Positions 1 to 5,952 of a stretch of DNA of 10,416 nucleotides are shown one piece after another; within the stretch, counting starts at the first letter, position 1, and every line of letters begins with the position of its first letter. This DNA comes from Tissierellia bacterium (GTDB lineage Bacteria; Bacillota; Clostridia; Tissierellales; Tepidimicrobiaceae). Where the stretch lies: contig JAAYRM010000011.1 of the NCBI GenBank assembly GCA_012518745.1, positions 1-10,416 on the forward strand, read 5' to 3'. The notes under the pieces are model-generated. The model made no database searches, was not told the origin of the DNA, and saw nothing but the letters and a program-made list of their open reading frames with translations. Made by a program: the position numbers and the translations under genes.

Positions 1-104
1 ATAGGGAAGAGGAACTTATATTGGATATGGATTAGCATAGACTATATCCTATTATAACAGGGGTGGGATTGGATCGTACACACAGACCTAGAACTAAATA
101 TAAC

Positions 105-140
105 TAGACCCGGGCAGGGGCCATCCCCTATCCGGGTTTA
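105..140 (+). terminator. GC-rich hairpin, probable terminator of upstream gene
   Basis: TAGACCCGGGCAGGGG (105-120) pairs with the segment ending CCGGGTTTA (125-140) around a CCAT loop. This gives about 16 pairs with one mismatch and two G.U pairs. The tail (TTAATTAATTT) is T-rich but not a clean U-run, so it could be a weak intrinsic terminator or a structured leader element. Its position, after a possible gene end and before a candidate promoter, favours a terminator. Confidence 0.55.
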
Positions 141-162
141 ATTAATTTCATCTATTAAATAA

Positions 163-190
163 TTGAATACGAATTGTTTCTGCATAAGAT
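163..190 (+). promoter_or_regulatory. Candidate sigma-A promoter for the TDT transporter
   Basis: TTGAAT (163-168), a 16-nt spacer and TAAGAT (185-190) fit a housekeeping promoter moderately well, with four of six matches in each hexamer. The start would fall near 197 and leave an 80-nt leader that includes the palindrome at 218-227. This rests on pattern matching only. Confidence 0.35.
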
Positions 191-276
191 ATATCTATTT
201 AATTTTTTTGATGAAGGATGATATCATTAATGTGGCAAAGATTATAAAAATAAATTGAGTAAAGAAGGGGGTTTTT

Positions 277-1227
277 ATGAAAAAGTTGTTGAAAGATTTA
301 CCCTTGCCTATTACGGGTCTCATGCTAGGGTTTGCAGCCCTAGGCAACCTAGTTCAAACCTATAGCCAGGATATTAGGAATATATTTGGAACTATATCAT
401 TTATTATCTTCATACTAGTTGTTCTAAAGATGCTCCTATTCTCGGAAGGTGTTAAAGAAGCATTGGAAAATCCACTCGTGGCAAGCGTATTTCCTACGTT
501 TTCCATGACAATGATGCTATTGGCAACATATATTAAGCCATTTAGCGATGGAATAGCAGGGGTCTTTTGGTTTGCAGGACTTATCCTACATATGATCTTA
601 ATGATAGGATTTACACAGAAGTTTGTTTTGAATGATAACTATAGTATCAAGAAGGTTTTTCCTAGCTGGTTTATACCATATGTTGGAATTGCAGTGGCTA
701 GCGTTACATCTGGAGTGTTTGGAATGCAGTCAATAGGAAAGGTCCTATTCCTATTTGCGTTAATTGCCTTTATAGTGTTGCTGCCAATAGTTCTTAAAAG
801 GATCTTGGTGGTAAAGGACATGCCCGAGGCCACAATTCCTAGCATAGCAATTCTATCAGCACCGGCTAGCCTATGCCTAGCAGGATATATAAATTCATTT
901 GAAGTAAAGAATACAGTTCTTGTATACATTTTGTTACTAGTAGCTCAAATTCTATATTGGGGGGTCATATTCTATTTGTCAAGAATGCTGAGATTACCAT
1001 TTTACCCAAGTTACTCAGGCTTTACCTTCCCCTTGGTAATAAGTGGGTTGGCATTAAAACTAGCAAATGGATTCCTAGTTAGTTCAGGGCATTCTATGCC
1101 TCTTTTTATAAAATTGATTTTTATTGAAGAGGTAATAGCTGCACTTGCCTGTATCTATGTGCTTATAAGGTTTATTGGTTTTCTATTCGCAAGGGAAGGG
1201 GCAACAGAAATGGAGAAAAGAGCATAG
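277..1227 (+). CDS. TDT/SLAC1-family membrane transporter
   Basis: This 316-residue, very hydrophobic protein has about ten predicted membrane spans. It opens with LPLPITGLMLGFAALGNL (residues 8-25), the characteristic first helix of the TDT (tellurite-resistance/dicarboxylate transporter, TehA/SLAC1-like) family, and its length fits the family. These proteins form trimeric anion channels or transporters; known members move malate, sulfite, tellurite-related anions or other small anions, so the substrate cannot be fixed from sequence. The start is supported by GAAGGGGG at 263-270, 6 nt before the ATG. The gene ends in TAG, and a DUF169 gene follows 80 bp downstream with no terminator between them, so the two are probably co-transcribed. 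The family assignment is firm; the substrate and the link to DUF169 are inference. Confidence 0.85.
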   Translation: MKKLLKDLPLPITGLMLGFAALGNLVQTYSQDIRNIFGTISFIIFILVVLKMLLFSEGVKEALENPLVASVFPTFSMTMMLLATYIKPFSDGIAGVFWFAGLILHMILMIGFTQKFVLNDNYSIKKVFPSWFIPYVGIAVASVTSGVFGMQSIGKVLFLFALIAFIVLLPIVLKRILVVKDMPEATIPSIAILSAPASLCLAGYINSFEVKNTVLVYILLLVAQILYWGVIFYLSRMLRLPFYPSYSGFTFPLVISGLALKLANGFLVSSGHSMPLFIKLIFIEEVIAALACIYVLIRFIGFLFAREGATEMEKRA

Positions 1228-1307
1228 GATGAATTGGCCCGCGTGATCAAGATAGAAAAGAGTATCGAAACATAGATGATCAATCAATTGGATATGGAGG
1301 TATGGAG

Positions 1308-2114
1308 ATGGATATAAAGTATAGCGTAGATTTAATCGAATCATATTTGGACCTGGACAGAACACCAGTGGGAATTAAATTTTTCTTTGATTGGGAGGAA
1401 TTCGAAAAGTTCGAGGTACCTCAAAGGGATCGGAAGGTAACCTATTGTAATTCAGTACAACTTGCAAGCAGGGGCAAAGCCATGAAACTAACCAAGGAAA
1501 ATCAAGGATGTCCTAATGGAGCCATGGCATTGAAGATGAGGGAAGTGCCTGAGCCTATGGCAAATGGAAAGGGTAGATTGAGTAAGAATATTTATCACAA
1601 TATAGAGATATCAAAAAGCATCAGCGATGAGATGCTGTTCTTAGAGGAAGAACCTGTTGGGATAGCGGTTATGCCGCTTGAGAATTATGAATTAGAACCT
1701 GACATTATAATTATAGTAAGTAATCCCTATAATATTATGAGGGTAATACAGGGCCATGGCTACTTTAACGGCTATACATCCAACCTAAGGACCGTTGGTT
1801 TGCAGGCAGTTTGTCAGGACTTAACAACCTACACCTACAATACCAAGGATATTAATATCACCCTATTATGTCCCGGAACCCGCCTAGTGGCAAATTGGCA
1901 GGCTAATGAGATAGGTATCGGTATACCATTTGAGAAATGGTATGAAATTGTACAAGGTGTTAAGGAGACTACCAACCCCTTTGAAAGGAATAAGGAGAAG
2001 GAAGGTATCCAAAAGAGACTTAGGGAACGGGGACTGGATGCCAGCAATATTAGATTTAATGAGAACTATGACGATGGTTCCTATAGTGGTGGTAAGATCG
2101 AGACAAGGGGATAG
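1308..2114 (+). CDS. DUF169 domain protein
   Basis: This 268-residue soluble protein matches the DUF169 family, which is common in archaea and anaerobic bacteria and has no settled function. Four cysteines stand out: C47 (in VTYCNSVQLASRG), C68 (NQGCPNG), C169 (AVCQDLT) and C188 (LLCPGTR). Cysteines in similar local contexts recur in the family as I remember it, which suggests metal or Fe-S binding or thiol chemistry. No signal peptide or membrane span is seen. An in-frame ATG also lies at 1302, but GGAGG at 1296-1300 is only 1 nt from it and 7 nt from ATG 1308, so 1308 is preferred. The C-terminal 40 residues are charged and low in hydrophobicity. The gene follows the TDT transporter and probably shares its transcript. 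Family call is firm; the cofactor idea is inference. Confidence 0.85.
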   Translation: MDIKYSVDLIESYLDLDRTPVGIKFFFDWEEFEKFEVPQRDRKVTYCNSVQLASRGKAMKLTKENQGCPNGAMALKMREVPEPMANGKGRLSKNIYHNIEISKSISDEMLFLEEEPVGIAVMPLENYELEPDIIIIVSNPYNIMRVIQGHGYFNGYTSNLRTVGLQAVCQDLTTYTYNTKDINITLLCPGTRLVANWQANEIGIGIPFEKWYEIVQGVKETTNPFERNKEKEGIQKRLRERGLDASNIRFNENYDDGSYSGGKIETRG

Positions 2115-2153
2115 TTTGAAAGCAATAAAATGGAGCTGATTAGCTCGATTCCC

Positions 2154-2182
2154 TTGACATCGGCAACAAAACATAATACACT
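2154..2182 (+). promoter_or_regulatory. Promoter of the fluoride-riboswitch/antiporter unit
   Basis: A perfect -35 TTGACA (2154-2159), a 17-nt spacer and TACACT (2177-2182) form a good sigma-A promoter. The start site would be near 2189, about 7 nt before the first base of the riboswitch aptamer. This is the short 5' extension expected for a transcriptionally acting riboswitch. Confidence 0.7.
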
Positions 2183-2195
2183 TCAATTAGATAAT

Positions 2196-2240
2196 GGTGA
2201 TGGGGTTCACCAAAACCGCTTAATGCTGATGACTCCTACA
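2196..2240 (+). promoter_or_regulatory. Fluoride riboswitch (crcB motif) aptamer
   Basis: The segment carries the signature of the fluoride-sensing RNA: the first hairpin GGTGATGGGGTTCACC (2196-2211), then AAAACC, a short second helix, and the conserved 3' block GCTGATGACTCCTACA (2225-2240). It starts a few nucleotides after a predicted transcription start and runs directly into an intrinsic terminator that reuses its 3' strand. In this class, fluoride bound with magnesium stabilises the aptamer, blocks the terminator and turns the gene on. The downstream gene is a cation:proton antiporter, a known class of fluoride-riboswitch target. The match is by eye, but the conserved positions are nearly all present. 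Confidence 0.92.
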
Positions 2241-2279
2241 GGCAATACTATAATTATGCCTGTGGGGGTTTTTATTTTG
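2232..2279 (+). terminator. Expression-platform terminator of the fluoride riboswitch
   Basis: ACTCCTACAGGCA (2232-2244) pairs with TGCCTGTGGGGGT (2257-2269) to give a 13-bp stem with two G.U pairs, followed by a U-rich tail (TTTTTATTTT). The 5' strand of the stem includes the conserved ACTCCTACA of the aptamer, so the ligand-bound fold and the terminator exclude each other. The tail ends only about 26 nt before the preferred start codon at 2306. Confidence 0.88.
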
Positions 2280-2305
2280 CAATTATGGTAGAAGGGGATG
2301 ATCTT

Positions 2306-3478
2306 GTGGCTAAAAGCTTGGCAATAATTCTATTAATAGGATTACCGGTGGGGCGGATATTTGAACGATTTAAAATTCCTGGATTATTAGGGATGCTTAT
2401 ATTGGGAATCATCATAGGACCCTATGGGCTTAATATATTGCAGCCAGGTATTATCAATATATCGGCGGATCTAAGAAGGATTGCATTGATCATCATACTA
2501 TTAAGAGCAGGGCTTGGAATCGATAAAGAGGATTTAAGAAGAAATGGTATTACCGCATTAAAGATGAGCTCCATTCCCGCTATAATAGAGGGATTCTTCA
2601 TCGCATTTGCATCGGTGAAGCTGCTAGGGTTTTCCTTTATCCAAGGAGGAATGCTGGGTTTTATCATTGCCGCAGTCTCACCCGCCATTGTAGTTCCTTC
2701 AATGCTAGAGCTTATTGAAAACAAGGTAGGAGATGCCAAGAGTGTACCAACTTTGATATTGGCGGGGGCATCCATGGATGATGTTTTTGCAATCACCATC
2801 TTCAGCATCTTTCTAGGGCTATATGGGAAATCGGATATGAATATAGGAATGGAATTACTGAATATTCCAATATCTATACTACTGGGTATTTTAGCAGGGG
2901 TTTTGATGGTGATGATCCTATTAAAGATCTTCCAAAGGTATCCTATGAGGGATACTAAAAAGGTTCTACTAATAATAGGGACTGCCATCCTATTAACGGA
3001 ATTGGAAAGCTTATTGGAAAACAAGGTTGCAATAGCCTCTTTACTAGGGGTTATGGCTACGGGGTTTGTAATGATTGAAAAAATGCCCTATATGGGGGAG
3101 AGGCTAGCGGCAAAGTTCAATAAAATATGGATTTTCTCGGAGATACTATTATTCATCTTGGTCGGGGCTGAAGTAAATATTGGCGTGGCATTGGATACTG
3201 GTAAGGTAGGGCTTATAATTATATTAATTGGCATTCTAGGCAGGAGTATAGGGGTATTAATTTCCCTATCGGGTACGGATTTGAATTGGAAGGAGAGACT
3301 TTTCTGTATAATCTCCTATATACCGAAGGCAACCGTGCAAGCTGCAATGGGTGCGATACCATTATCGATGGGAGTAGAAGCAGGAGACACCATATTAGCC
3401 CTTGCAGTCTTGTCAATACTGATAACAGCACCATTAGGAGCCATTGGGATCAACTATTCGGCCGAGAAATTATTATAG
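2306..3478 (+). CDS. CPA-type cation:proton antiporter, fluoride-responsive
   Basis: This 390-residue integral membrane protein has about eleven to twelve spans and belongs to the monovalent cation:proton antiporter superfamily (Na+/H+ exchanger-like). Diagnostic segments are GLLGMLILGIIIGPYGL near the N-terminus, LRAGLGID, SPAIVVPSML and a double aspartate in SMDDV (D158-D159), the kind of acidic pair that binds cation and protons in CPA2-type antiporters. The start is best placed at GTG 2306, because GAAGGGG (2291-2297) sits 8 nt before it. The in-frame ATG at 2285 has only terminator U-tract in front of it. A fluoride riboswitch controls the gene, so its job is probably to relieve fluoride stress, either by exporting fluoride-linked ions or by correcting the cytoplasmic acidification that HF entry causes. 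Family and riboswitch link are firm; the transported ion is inferred. No clear terminator follows. Confidence 0.88.
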   Translation: MAKSLAIILLIGLPVGRIFERFKIPGLLGMLILGIIIGPYGLNILQPGIINISADLRRIALIIILLRAGLGIDKEDLRRNGITALKMSSIPAIIEGFFIAFASVKLLGFSFIQGGMLGFIIAAVSPAIVVPSMLELIENKVGDAKSVPTLILAGASMDDVFAITIFSIFLGLYGKSDMNIGMELLNIPISILLGILAGVLMVMILLKIFQRYPMRDTKKVLLIIGTAILLTELESLLENKVAIASLLGVMATGFVMIEKMPYMGERLAAKFNKIWIFSEILLFILVGAEVNIGVALDTGKVGLIIILIGILGRSIGVLISLSGTDLNWKERLFCIISYIPKATVQAAMGAIPLSMGVEAGDTILALAVLSILITAPLGAIGINYSAEKLL

Positions 3479-3542
3479 GCATTATATATAGATAATCCAA
3501 TAGAGAAAGGCTCTGCCACATATTTATCGTTTTCAGAATATA

Positions 3543-3571
3543 TGGAAACCTTGGGATATAAATGATATAAT
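3543..3571 (+). promoter_or_regulatory. Possible promoter before the transposase relic
   Basis: TGGAAA (3543-3548), a 17-nt spacer and a perfect TATAAT (3566-3571) make a plausible promoter. The region downstream has GAAGGGGG (3598-3605) and an ATG at 3614, so expression signals remain although the gene is broken. Confidence 0.4.
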
Positions 3572-3613
3572 GATTTTAGGGGATTTGGAAGATGGTGGAA
3601 GGGGGCTGTTACC

Positions 3614-3811
3614 ATGAGTATATTGTAAAAAATAGAAGAGATAGGAAGACGGAAAGGAAAACAGGAGGGAAAACAGGAAGGAAGACAGGAAAGAAATATT
3701 GAAATAGCGAAGAACTTGCTAAGGGAAGGAATGGAGATGGCTTTAGTCATAAAGACAACAGGCCTCTCTAAATCTAAAATAGAAGAGCTTAAGGAAGAAT
3801 TGAATAATTGA
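3614..3811 (+). pseudogene. Decayed C-terminal tail of an Rpn-family (PD-(D/E)XK) putative transposase
   Basis: After ATG 3614 come only four codons (MSIL) and then TAA (3626-3628). The same frame then stays open to TGA 3809-3811 and encodes the typical end of Rpn/PD-(D/E)XK recombination-promoting nucleases. That end is a charged repeat (RKGKQEGKQEGRQE), then IAKNLLREGMEMALVIKTTGLSKSKIEELK, the usual helix-turn-helix-like end of these proteins. The N-terminal nuclease domain, normally 200 or more residues, is absent in all frames upstream, so this is a remnant of deletion plus a stop codon. A ribosome binding site (GAAGGGGG, 3598-3605), a candidate promoter and a good terminator still flank it. 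An alternative is a tiny expressed peptide restarting after the stop, but no ribosome binding site supports that. Confidence 0.75.
3656..3691 (+). repeat. Three 12-bp tandem repeats (KQEG-coding)
   Basis: Three 12-nt units (GGAAAACAGGAG, GGAAAACAGGAA, GGAAGACAGGAA) encode the repeated GKQE/GRQE motif in the transposase tail. Repeats of this kind are normal in the linker of Rpn-type proteins and vary in number by slippage. Confidence 0.8.
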
Positions 3812-3822
3812 TTGTGCATAAT

Positions 3823-3857
3823 TGCGATGGGAAAGGAAGAATCCTATCGCAGTTTTT
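3823..3857 (+). terminator. Intrinsic terminator after the transposase relic
   Basis: TGCGATGGGA (3823-3832) pairs with TCCTATCGCA (3842-3851) across a 9-nt loop, giving ten pairs with one G.U. GTTTTTAT follows. It lies 11 nt after the relic's stop codon and separates this segment from the GyrI-like gene. Confidence 0.88.
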
Positions 3858-3907
3858 ATGTTACATGGGGCGAAACTTAATAAAGATATTAGCCCTATAA
3901 AAGTGAT

Positions 3908-3935
3908 TTAAAACGCAATTATGGTCTGGTAGAAT
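3908..3935 (+). promoter_or_regulatory. Candidate promoter of the GyrI-like gene
   Basis: TTAAAA (3908-3913), a 16-nt spacer and TAGAAT (3930-3935) with an extended -10 TGG directly in front form a reasonable sigma-A promoter. It would give an mRNA leader of about 85 nt. No operator or riboswitch is evident in the leader. Confidence 0.45.
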
Positions 3936-4026
3936 ACTTATATCAGGGTGTTTTATTGGGGATACCGTATCATTGGACTTATGTAGACAAGCATTATTTT
4001 GATAATCAAAATGAAGGGGGATACAA

Positions 4027-4653
4027 ATGAAACATGAATGGCGAAGACATGAAAAGGATTTATATGTTCCAAAGCAAAAAGCTGAGTTAGTAACGGTGCT
4101 GGGGCAAAAATTTCTTATGATAGATGGGAAGGGAGATCCAAACAGTGAGGATTTTTCGGAAAGGGTACAGGTCCTTTATTCCTTAGCCTATGCTATTAGA
4201 ATGATGCCAAGGCAGGGATATACCCCGGAAGGTTATTTTGAGTATACTGTATATCCATTAGAGGGGTTATGGAATTTAACAGAGAAAGGTAGAAAACTAG
4301 ATGCTCTAGATAAAGATGAACTGCTATATACCATTATGATAAGACAACCAGATTTTGTAACTAAAGAGGTGCTTGATAGAGCGTTTGAAAATGTAAGGAA
4401 AAAGAAACCCCACCCCCTCCTAGATAAGGTGAAGTTTGATACAATTAAGGATGGCTTATCTGTGCAAATACTTCATATAGGCTCATATGATAATGAAGCG
4501 GAAAGTTTTCAAATAATGAAAGACTTTATAACCGATAATAACCTTGAAATAGCTACCTTAAAACATAGGGAAATATATCTTTCGGATCCAAGGAGGGTTG
4601 CAGCGGAAAAACTTAAAACCGTTCTCAGGTATAGGGTTAAGCAGAAGACATAA
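4027..4653 (+). CDS. GyrI-like small-molecule-binding protein
   Basis: This 208-residue soluble protein resembles stand-alone GyrI-like/SOUL-type domain proteins. The N-terminal part has the typical opening MKHEWRRHEKDLYVPK, a strand pair around LVTVLGQKFLMIDGKGDPNS (residues 22-41), and a helix with LYSLAYAIRMM. The C-terminal part repeats the barrel half with LSVQILHIGSYDNE and the family-typical end IYLSDPRR. Such proteins bind small hydrophobic molecules, and some members hydrolyse cyclopropanoid toxins or bind drugs; the ligand here is unknown. The start is backed by AAGGGGG at 4014-4020, 6 nt before the ATG. It appears to be a single-gene transcript with its own promoter (3908-3935); I found no strong terminator immediately after it. 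Family call is good; function is open. Confidence 0.82.
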   Translation: MKHEWRRHEKDLYVPKQKAELVTVLGQKFLMIDGKGDPNSEDFSERVQVLYSLAYAIRMMPRQGYTPEGYFEYTVYPLEGLWNLTEKGRKLDALDKDELLYTIMIRQPDFVTKEVLDRAFENVRKKKPHPLLDKVKFDTIKDGLSVQILHIGSYDNEAESFQIMKDFITDNNLEIATLKHREIYLSDPRRVAAEKLKTVLRYRVKQKT

Positions 4654-4761
4654 TATCCAAAACTGTTATAATTTTAATATCAATCGCCATTGTGTCGGGG
4701 CAAAATAAAAAGTGTATGTAATAAGAGGCTATACTACCATCCTGAGCTCAATGAGACAAGG

Positions 4762-4871
4762 TGTCATTCCAAACGGATGTGAGGAATCTTGAATTATCAC
4801 TCCAGATATAATGAAAAGGGATCCTTCCTTTCCTATAAGGCCTAAGATTCCTCGTTACACTCGGAATGACA
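4762..4871. repeat. Dispersed-type inverted repeat (TGTCATTCC ... GGAATGACA)
   Basis: The left arm has TGTCATTCC (4762-4770) and GAGGAATCTT (4781-4790). The right arm has AAGATTCCTC (4844-4853) and GGAATGACA (4863-4871). The outer and inner blocks are exact reverse complements, while the 9-10 nt between them have diverged. The loop of about 53 nt carries no gene. This core (GTCATTCC ... GAGGAATCTT) is a short palindromic repeat that I recall from many unrelated bacterial genomes. It lies in the 351-bp gap between the GyrI-like gene and the small membrane protein, where nothing else coding is seen. Confidence 0.75.
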
Positions 4872-4927
4872 AGCCGACTGTGATCGTTTGGAATGACAAG
4901 CCGATTGTTATTGCTTGGAATGGCAAA
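4863..4927. repeat. 27-bp tandem repeat at the right arm of the inverted repeat
   Basis: Units beginning GGAATGAC start at 4863, 4890 and 4917, an exact 27-nt period. The first two are nearly identical over GGAATGACAAGCCGA(C/T)TGT and differ mainly in their last eight bases; the third is recognisable only for its first 11 bases (GGAATGGCAAA). The right arm of the inverted repeat thus seems to have been tandemly copied. Confidence 0.75.
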
Positions 4928-5004
4928 GACACACTTTCGCACAATACCTATCAACAGCACCATATTTACCGAATAAACAATCTTTACTAAGGAGGATAAT
5001 TTAC

Positions 5005-5229
5005 ATGAAAAACATTGGTATGGCTTTTATAGCAACGATATTTATATTCTTTTTTTCTCTTATTGTAGTTTCTCCGATAATTATGAAGATAGGTTATAGC
5101 TCGGTTGAGGGCTCATATCATGCTGCAACACATGCAATTTTGCTTTCATTAATATTTGTTATTATAGTGTGTACAAGCGTGATCATAGAGGAAATTCATA
5201 GAATCAATAAAAAGCCTCATGATGATTAA
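5005..5229 (+). CDS. Small two-span membrane protein
   Basis: This 74-residue protein of unknown function starts MKNIGMAF. It has two strong hydrophobic segments, about residues 5-28 (ending ...VVSPIIM) and 43-64 (AILLSLIFVIIVCTSVI), joined by a short polar loop with two histidines (YHAATHA). It ends in a charged tail (EEIHRINKKPHDD). The start at 5005 is chosen because TAAGGAGG (4988-4995) sits 9 nt in front of it. An open frame extends further upstream to 4915, but that part lies within the repeat and lacks a ribosome binding site. It appears monocistronic, with a terminator at 5283-5330. I do not recognise the family; the ribosome binding site and membrane pattern argue that it is a real gene. 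Confidence 0.7.
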   Translation: MKNIGMAFIATIFIFFFSLIVVSPIIMKIGYSSVEGSYHAATHAILLSLIFVIIVCTSVIIEEIHRINKKPHDD

Positions 5230-5282
5230 TAGAAATGATGGCTGAACATGATATTCATACAATTTCAATACATAAGACTGAT

Positions 5283-5330
5283 AACTCCTGTAGGTAATAT
5301 GATGGATATACCTTTGGGAGTTTTTATTTT
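5283..5330 (+). terminator. Intrinsic terminator resembling the fluoride-riboswitch platform
   Basis: AACTCCTGTAGGTA (5283-5296) pairs with TATACCTTTGGGAGTT (5309-5322), about 13 pairs with one mismatch, followed by TTTTATTTTGATTTTTTT. It ends the small membrane-protein transcript and insulates the sigma operon. About 42 of 56 bases over 5279-5332 line up without gaps with the 3' aptamer block and terminator at 2225-2280, including CTGATRACTCCT and GTTTTTATTTTG. The first aptamer hairpin (GGTGATGG...CACC) is not conserved; only TGATGG (5236-5241) is found upstream. It works as a terminator now; fluoride sensing is unlikely. Confidence 0.8.
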
Positions 5331-5372
5331 GATTTTTTTATAATATTGCAGTACTTTTATTTTCTATTCCGT

Positions 5373-5378
5373 TATAAT
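5373..5378 (+). promoter_or_regulatory. Candidate -10 element for the sigma operon
   Basis: A perfect TATAAT lies 24 nt before the sigma gene's start codon. No good -35 is found at 16-18 nt; TTGCAG (5346-5351) is at 21 nt. A classic ECF autoregulatory pair (AAC-type -35 with CGT-type -10) is not obvious, although CCGTT overlaps the region just upstream (5369-5373). The transcript would have a leader of only about 18 nt carrying the strong GAGGAGGGG ribosome binding site. Confidence 0.35.
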
Positions 5379-5402
5379 TAATAGACGGAGAGGAGGGGAG
5401 CT

Positions 5403-5951
5403 ATGGACCAGGACACTGAGTCGATAAAGAGGACCTTATCCGGGGATGAGGATGCCTTTGAAGATATAGTAGATAGGTATAAGGGATATGTATTCGCTAT
5501 AATATTAAACTTTATAAAGGATTATGATGAAGCCGAAAACATCCTCCAGGAAGTCTTTATCCAGGTATATATCTCCCTCCCCGAGTATAGAATGGATAAT
5601 TTTAAAGGTTGGATCAGCAGGATAGCTACCAACAAATCCATAGATTGGATTAGGAAGAAGAGGAGCAAGTTCAGGGAAGAGACCATGGAGGATTCGGAAT
5701 CCATTATGGATATGCAAGGCATCCAAGATGGGGAATCGCCCGAGGATATACTCATGCATAAGGAAAATCGACAGAGTATTCGCCGTATATGCAGCAGCAT
5801 TCCGGATATCTACGAAGATGTTATTATCAAGTTTTATTTTGAAGGTAAGTCCTATAAGGAGATTGCCAAGGAGGAAGGAACCACGGTGAAGACCATCGCC
5901 TCTAGGCTCTATAGAGGGCGAAATATATTAAGGGAGAAATGGAGGGAATAG
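5403..5951 (+). CDS. ECF-type sigma-70 family RNA polymerase sigma factor
   Basis: This 182-residue protein has the two-domain layout of extracytoplasmic-function sigma factors and the usual length. Region 2 spans about residues 18-88, with AFEDIVDRYKGYVFA, the DEAENILQEVF core helix (42-52), WISRIATNKSIDWIRKKR and basic -10 contact residues. Region 4 spans about 124-178, with SIPDIYEDVIIKFYFEGKSYKEIA and the helix-turn-helix TTVKTIASRLYRGR. It would direct RNA polymerase to its own stress promoters. The start follows GGAGGGG (5391-5397) by 5 nt. The next gene, an anti-sigma factor, begins 1 nt after the stop, with its ribosome binding site inside this gene's last codons. It is most like the SigW/SigV-type ECF groups of Firmicutes; the exact group needs a phylogeny. 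Confidence 0.93.
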   Translation: MDQDTESIKRTLSGDEDAFEDIVDRYKGYVFAIILNFIKDYDEAENILQEVFIQVYISLPEYRMDNFKGWISRIATNKSIDWIRKKRSKFREETMEDSESIMDMQGIQDGESPEDILMHKENRQSIRRICSSIPDIYEDVIIKFYFEGKSYKEIAKEEGTTVKTIASRLYRGRNILREKWRE

Positions 5952-5952
5952 C

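Larger units (their letters stand above)
1..276 (+). other. Upstream non-coding leader
   Basis: No complete gene is visible in this stretch. Reading from base 3, a short open frame ends at TAG 33-35 with a plausible C-terminal tail (REEELILDMD). It may be the end of an upstream gene, but ten residues are too few to identify it. The rest holds a strong GC-rich hairpin (105-140), a possible promoter (163-190), a 10-bp perfect palindrome (ATGATATCAT, 218-227) and the GAAGGGGG ribosome binding site (263-270) of the following transporter gene. Confidence 0.5.

Noticed and set aside
3..35. Possible C-terminal end of an upstream gene (REEELILDMD, then TAG)
   Set aside because: Ten residues cannot be identified or tested from the window, so no gene is called; it is noted in the leader entry only.
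218..227. ATGATATCAT palindrome as an operator for the TDT transporter
   Set aside because: A 10-bp AT-rich palindrome is expected often by chance, and there is no adjacent regulator gene to support it.
2133..2146. GAGCT-GATT-AGCTC hairpin after the DUF169 gene as a terminator
   Set aside because: Only five base pairs and no U-tract follows; it overlaps the region just upstream of the riboswitch promoter.
2422..3024. 200-codon open frame on the minus strand inside the antiporter gene
   Set aside because: It is fully antisense to a well-supported membrane protein, and its Ser/Ile/Pro-rich composition is what antisense of hydrophobic codons gives.
3503..3515. AGAG-AAAGG-CTCT hairpin after the antiporter gene as a terminator
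   Set aside because: A four-base-pair stem without a T-run is too weak.
3454..3819. Long open frame on the minus strand (121 codons) across the transposase relic
   Set aside because: Its sequence is low-complexity (Pro/Ser/Phe-rich), it has no convincing ribosome binding site, and the + strand frame gives a recognisable Rpn tail. It is the antisense image of the GKQE repeat.
4748..4963. Minus-strand open frame across the inverted repeat
   Set aside because: It consists of translated repeat units (RLVIP.. repeated) and has no start signals; it is a by-product of the 27-bp period.
5236..5290. Functional second fluoride riboswitch
   Set aside because: The GGTG/CACC helix is missing, the distance between the conserved blocks is 42 nt rather than 28, and conserved bases in the GATGACTCCTAC block have changed (GATAACTCCTGT). 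Reported only as a relic.
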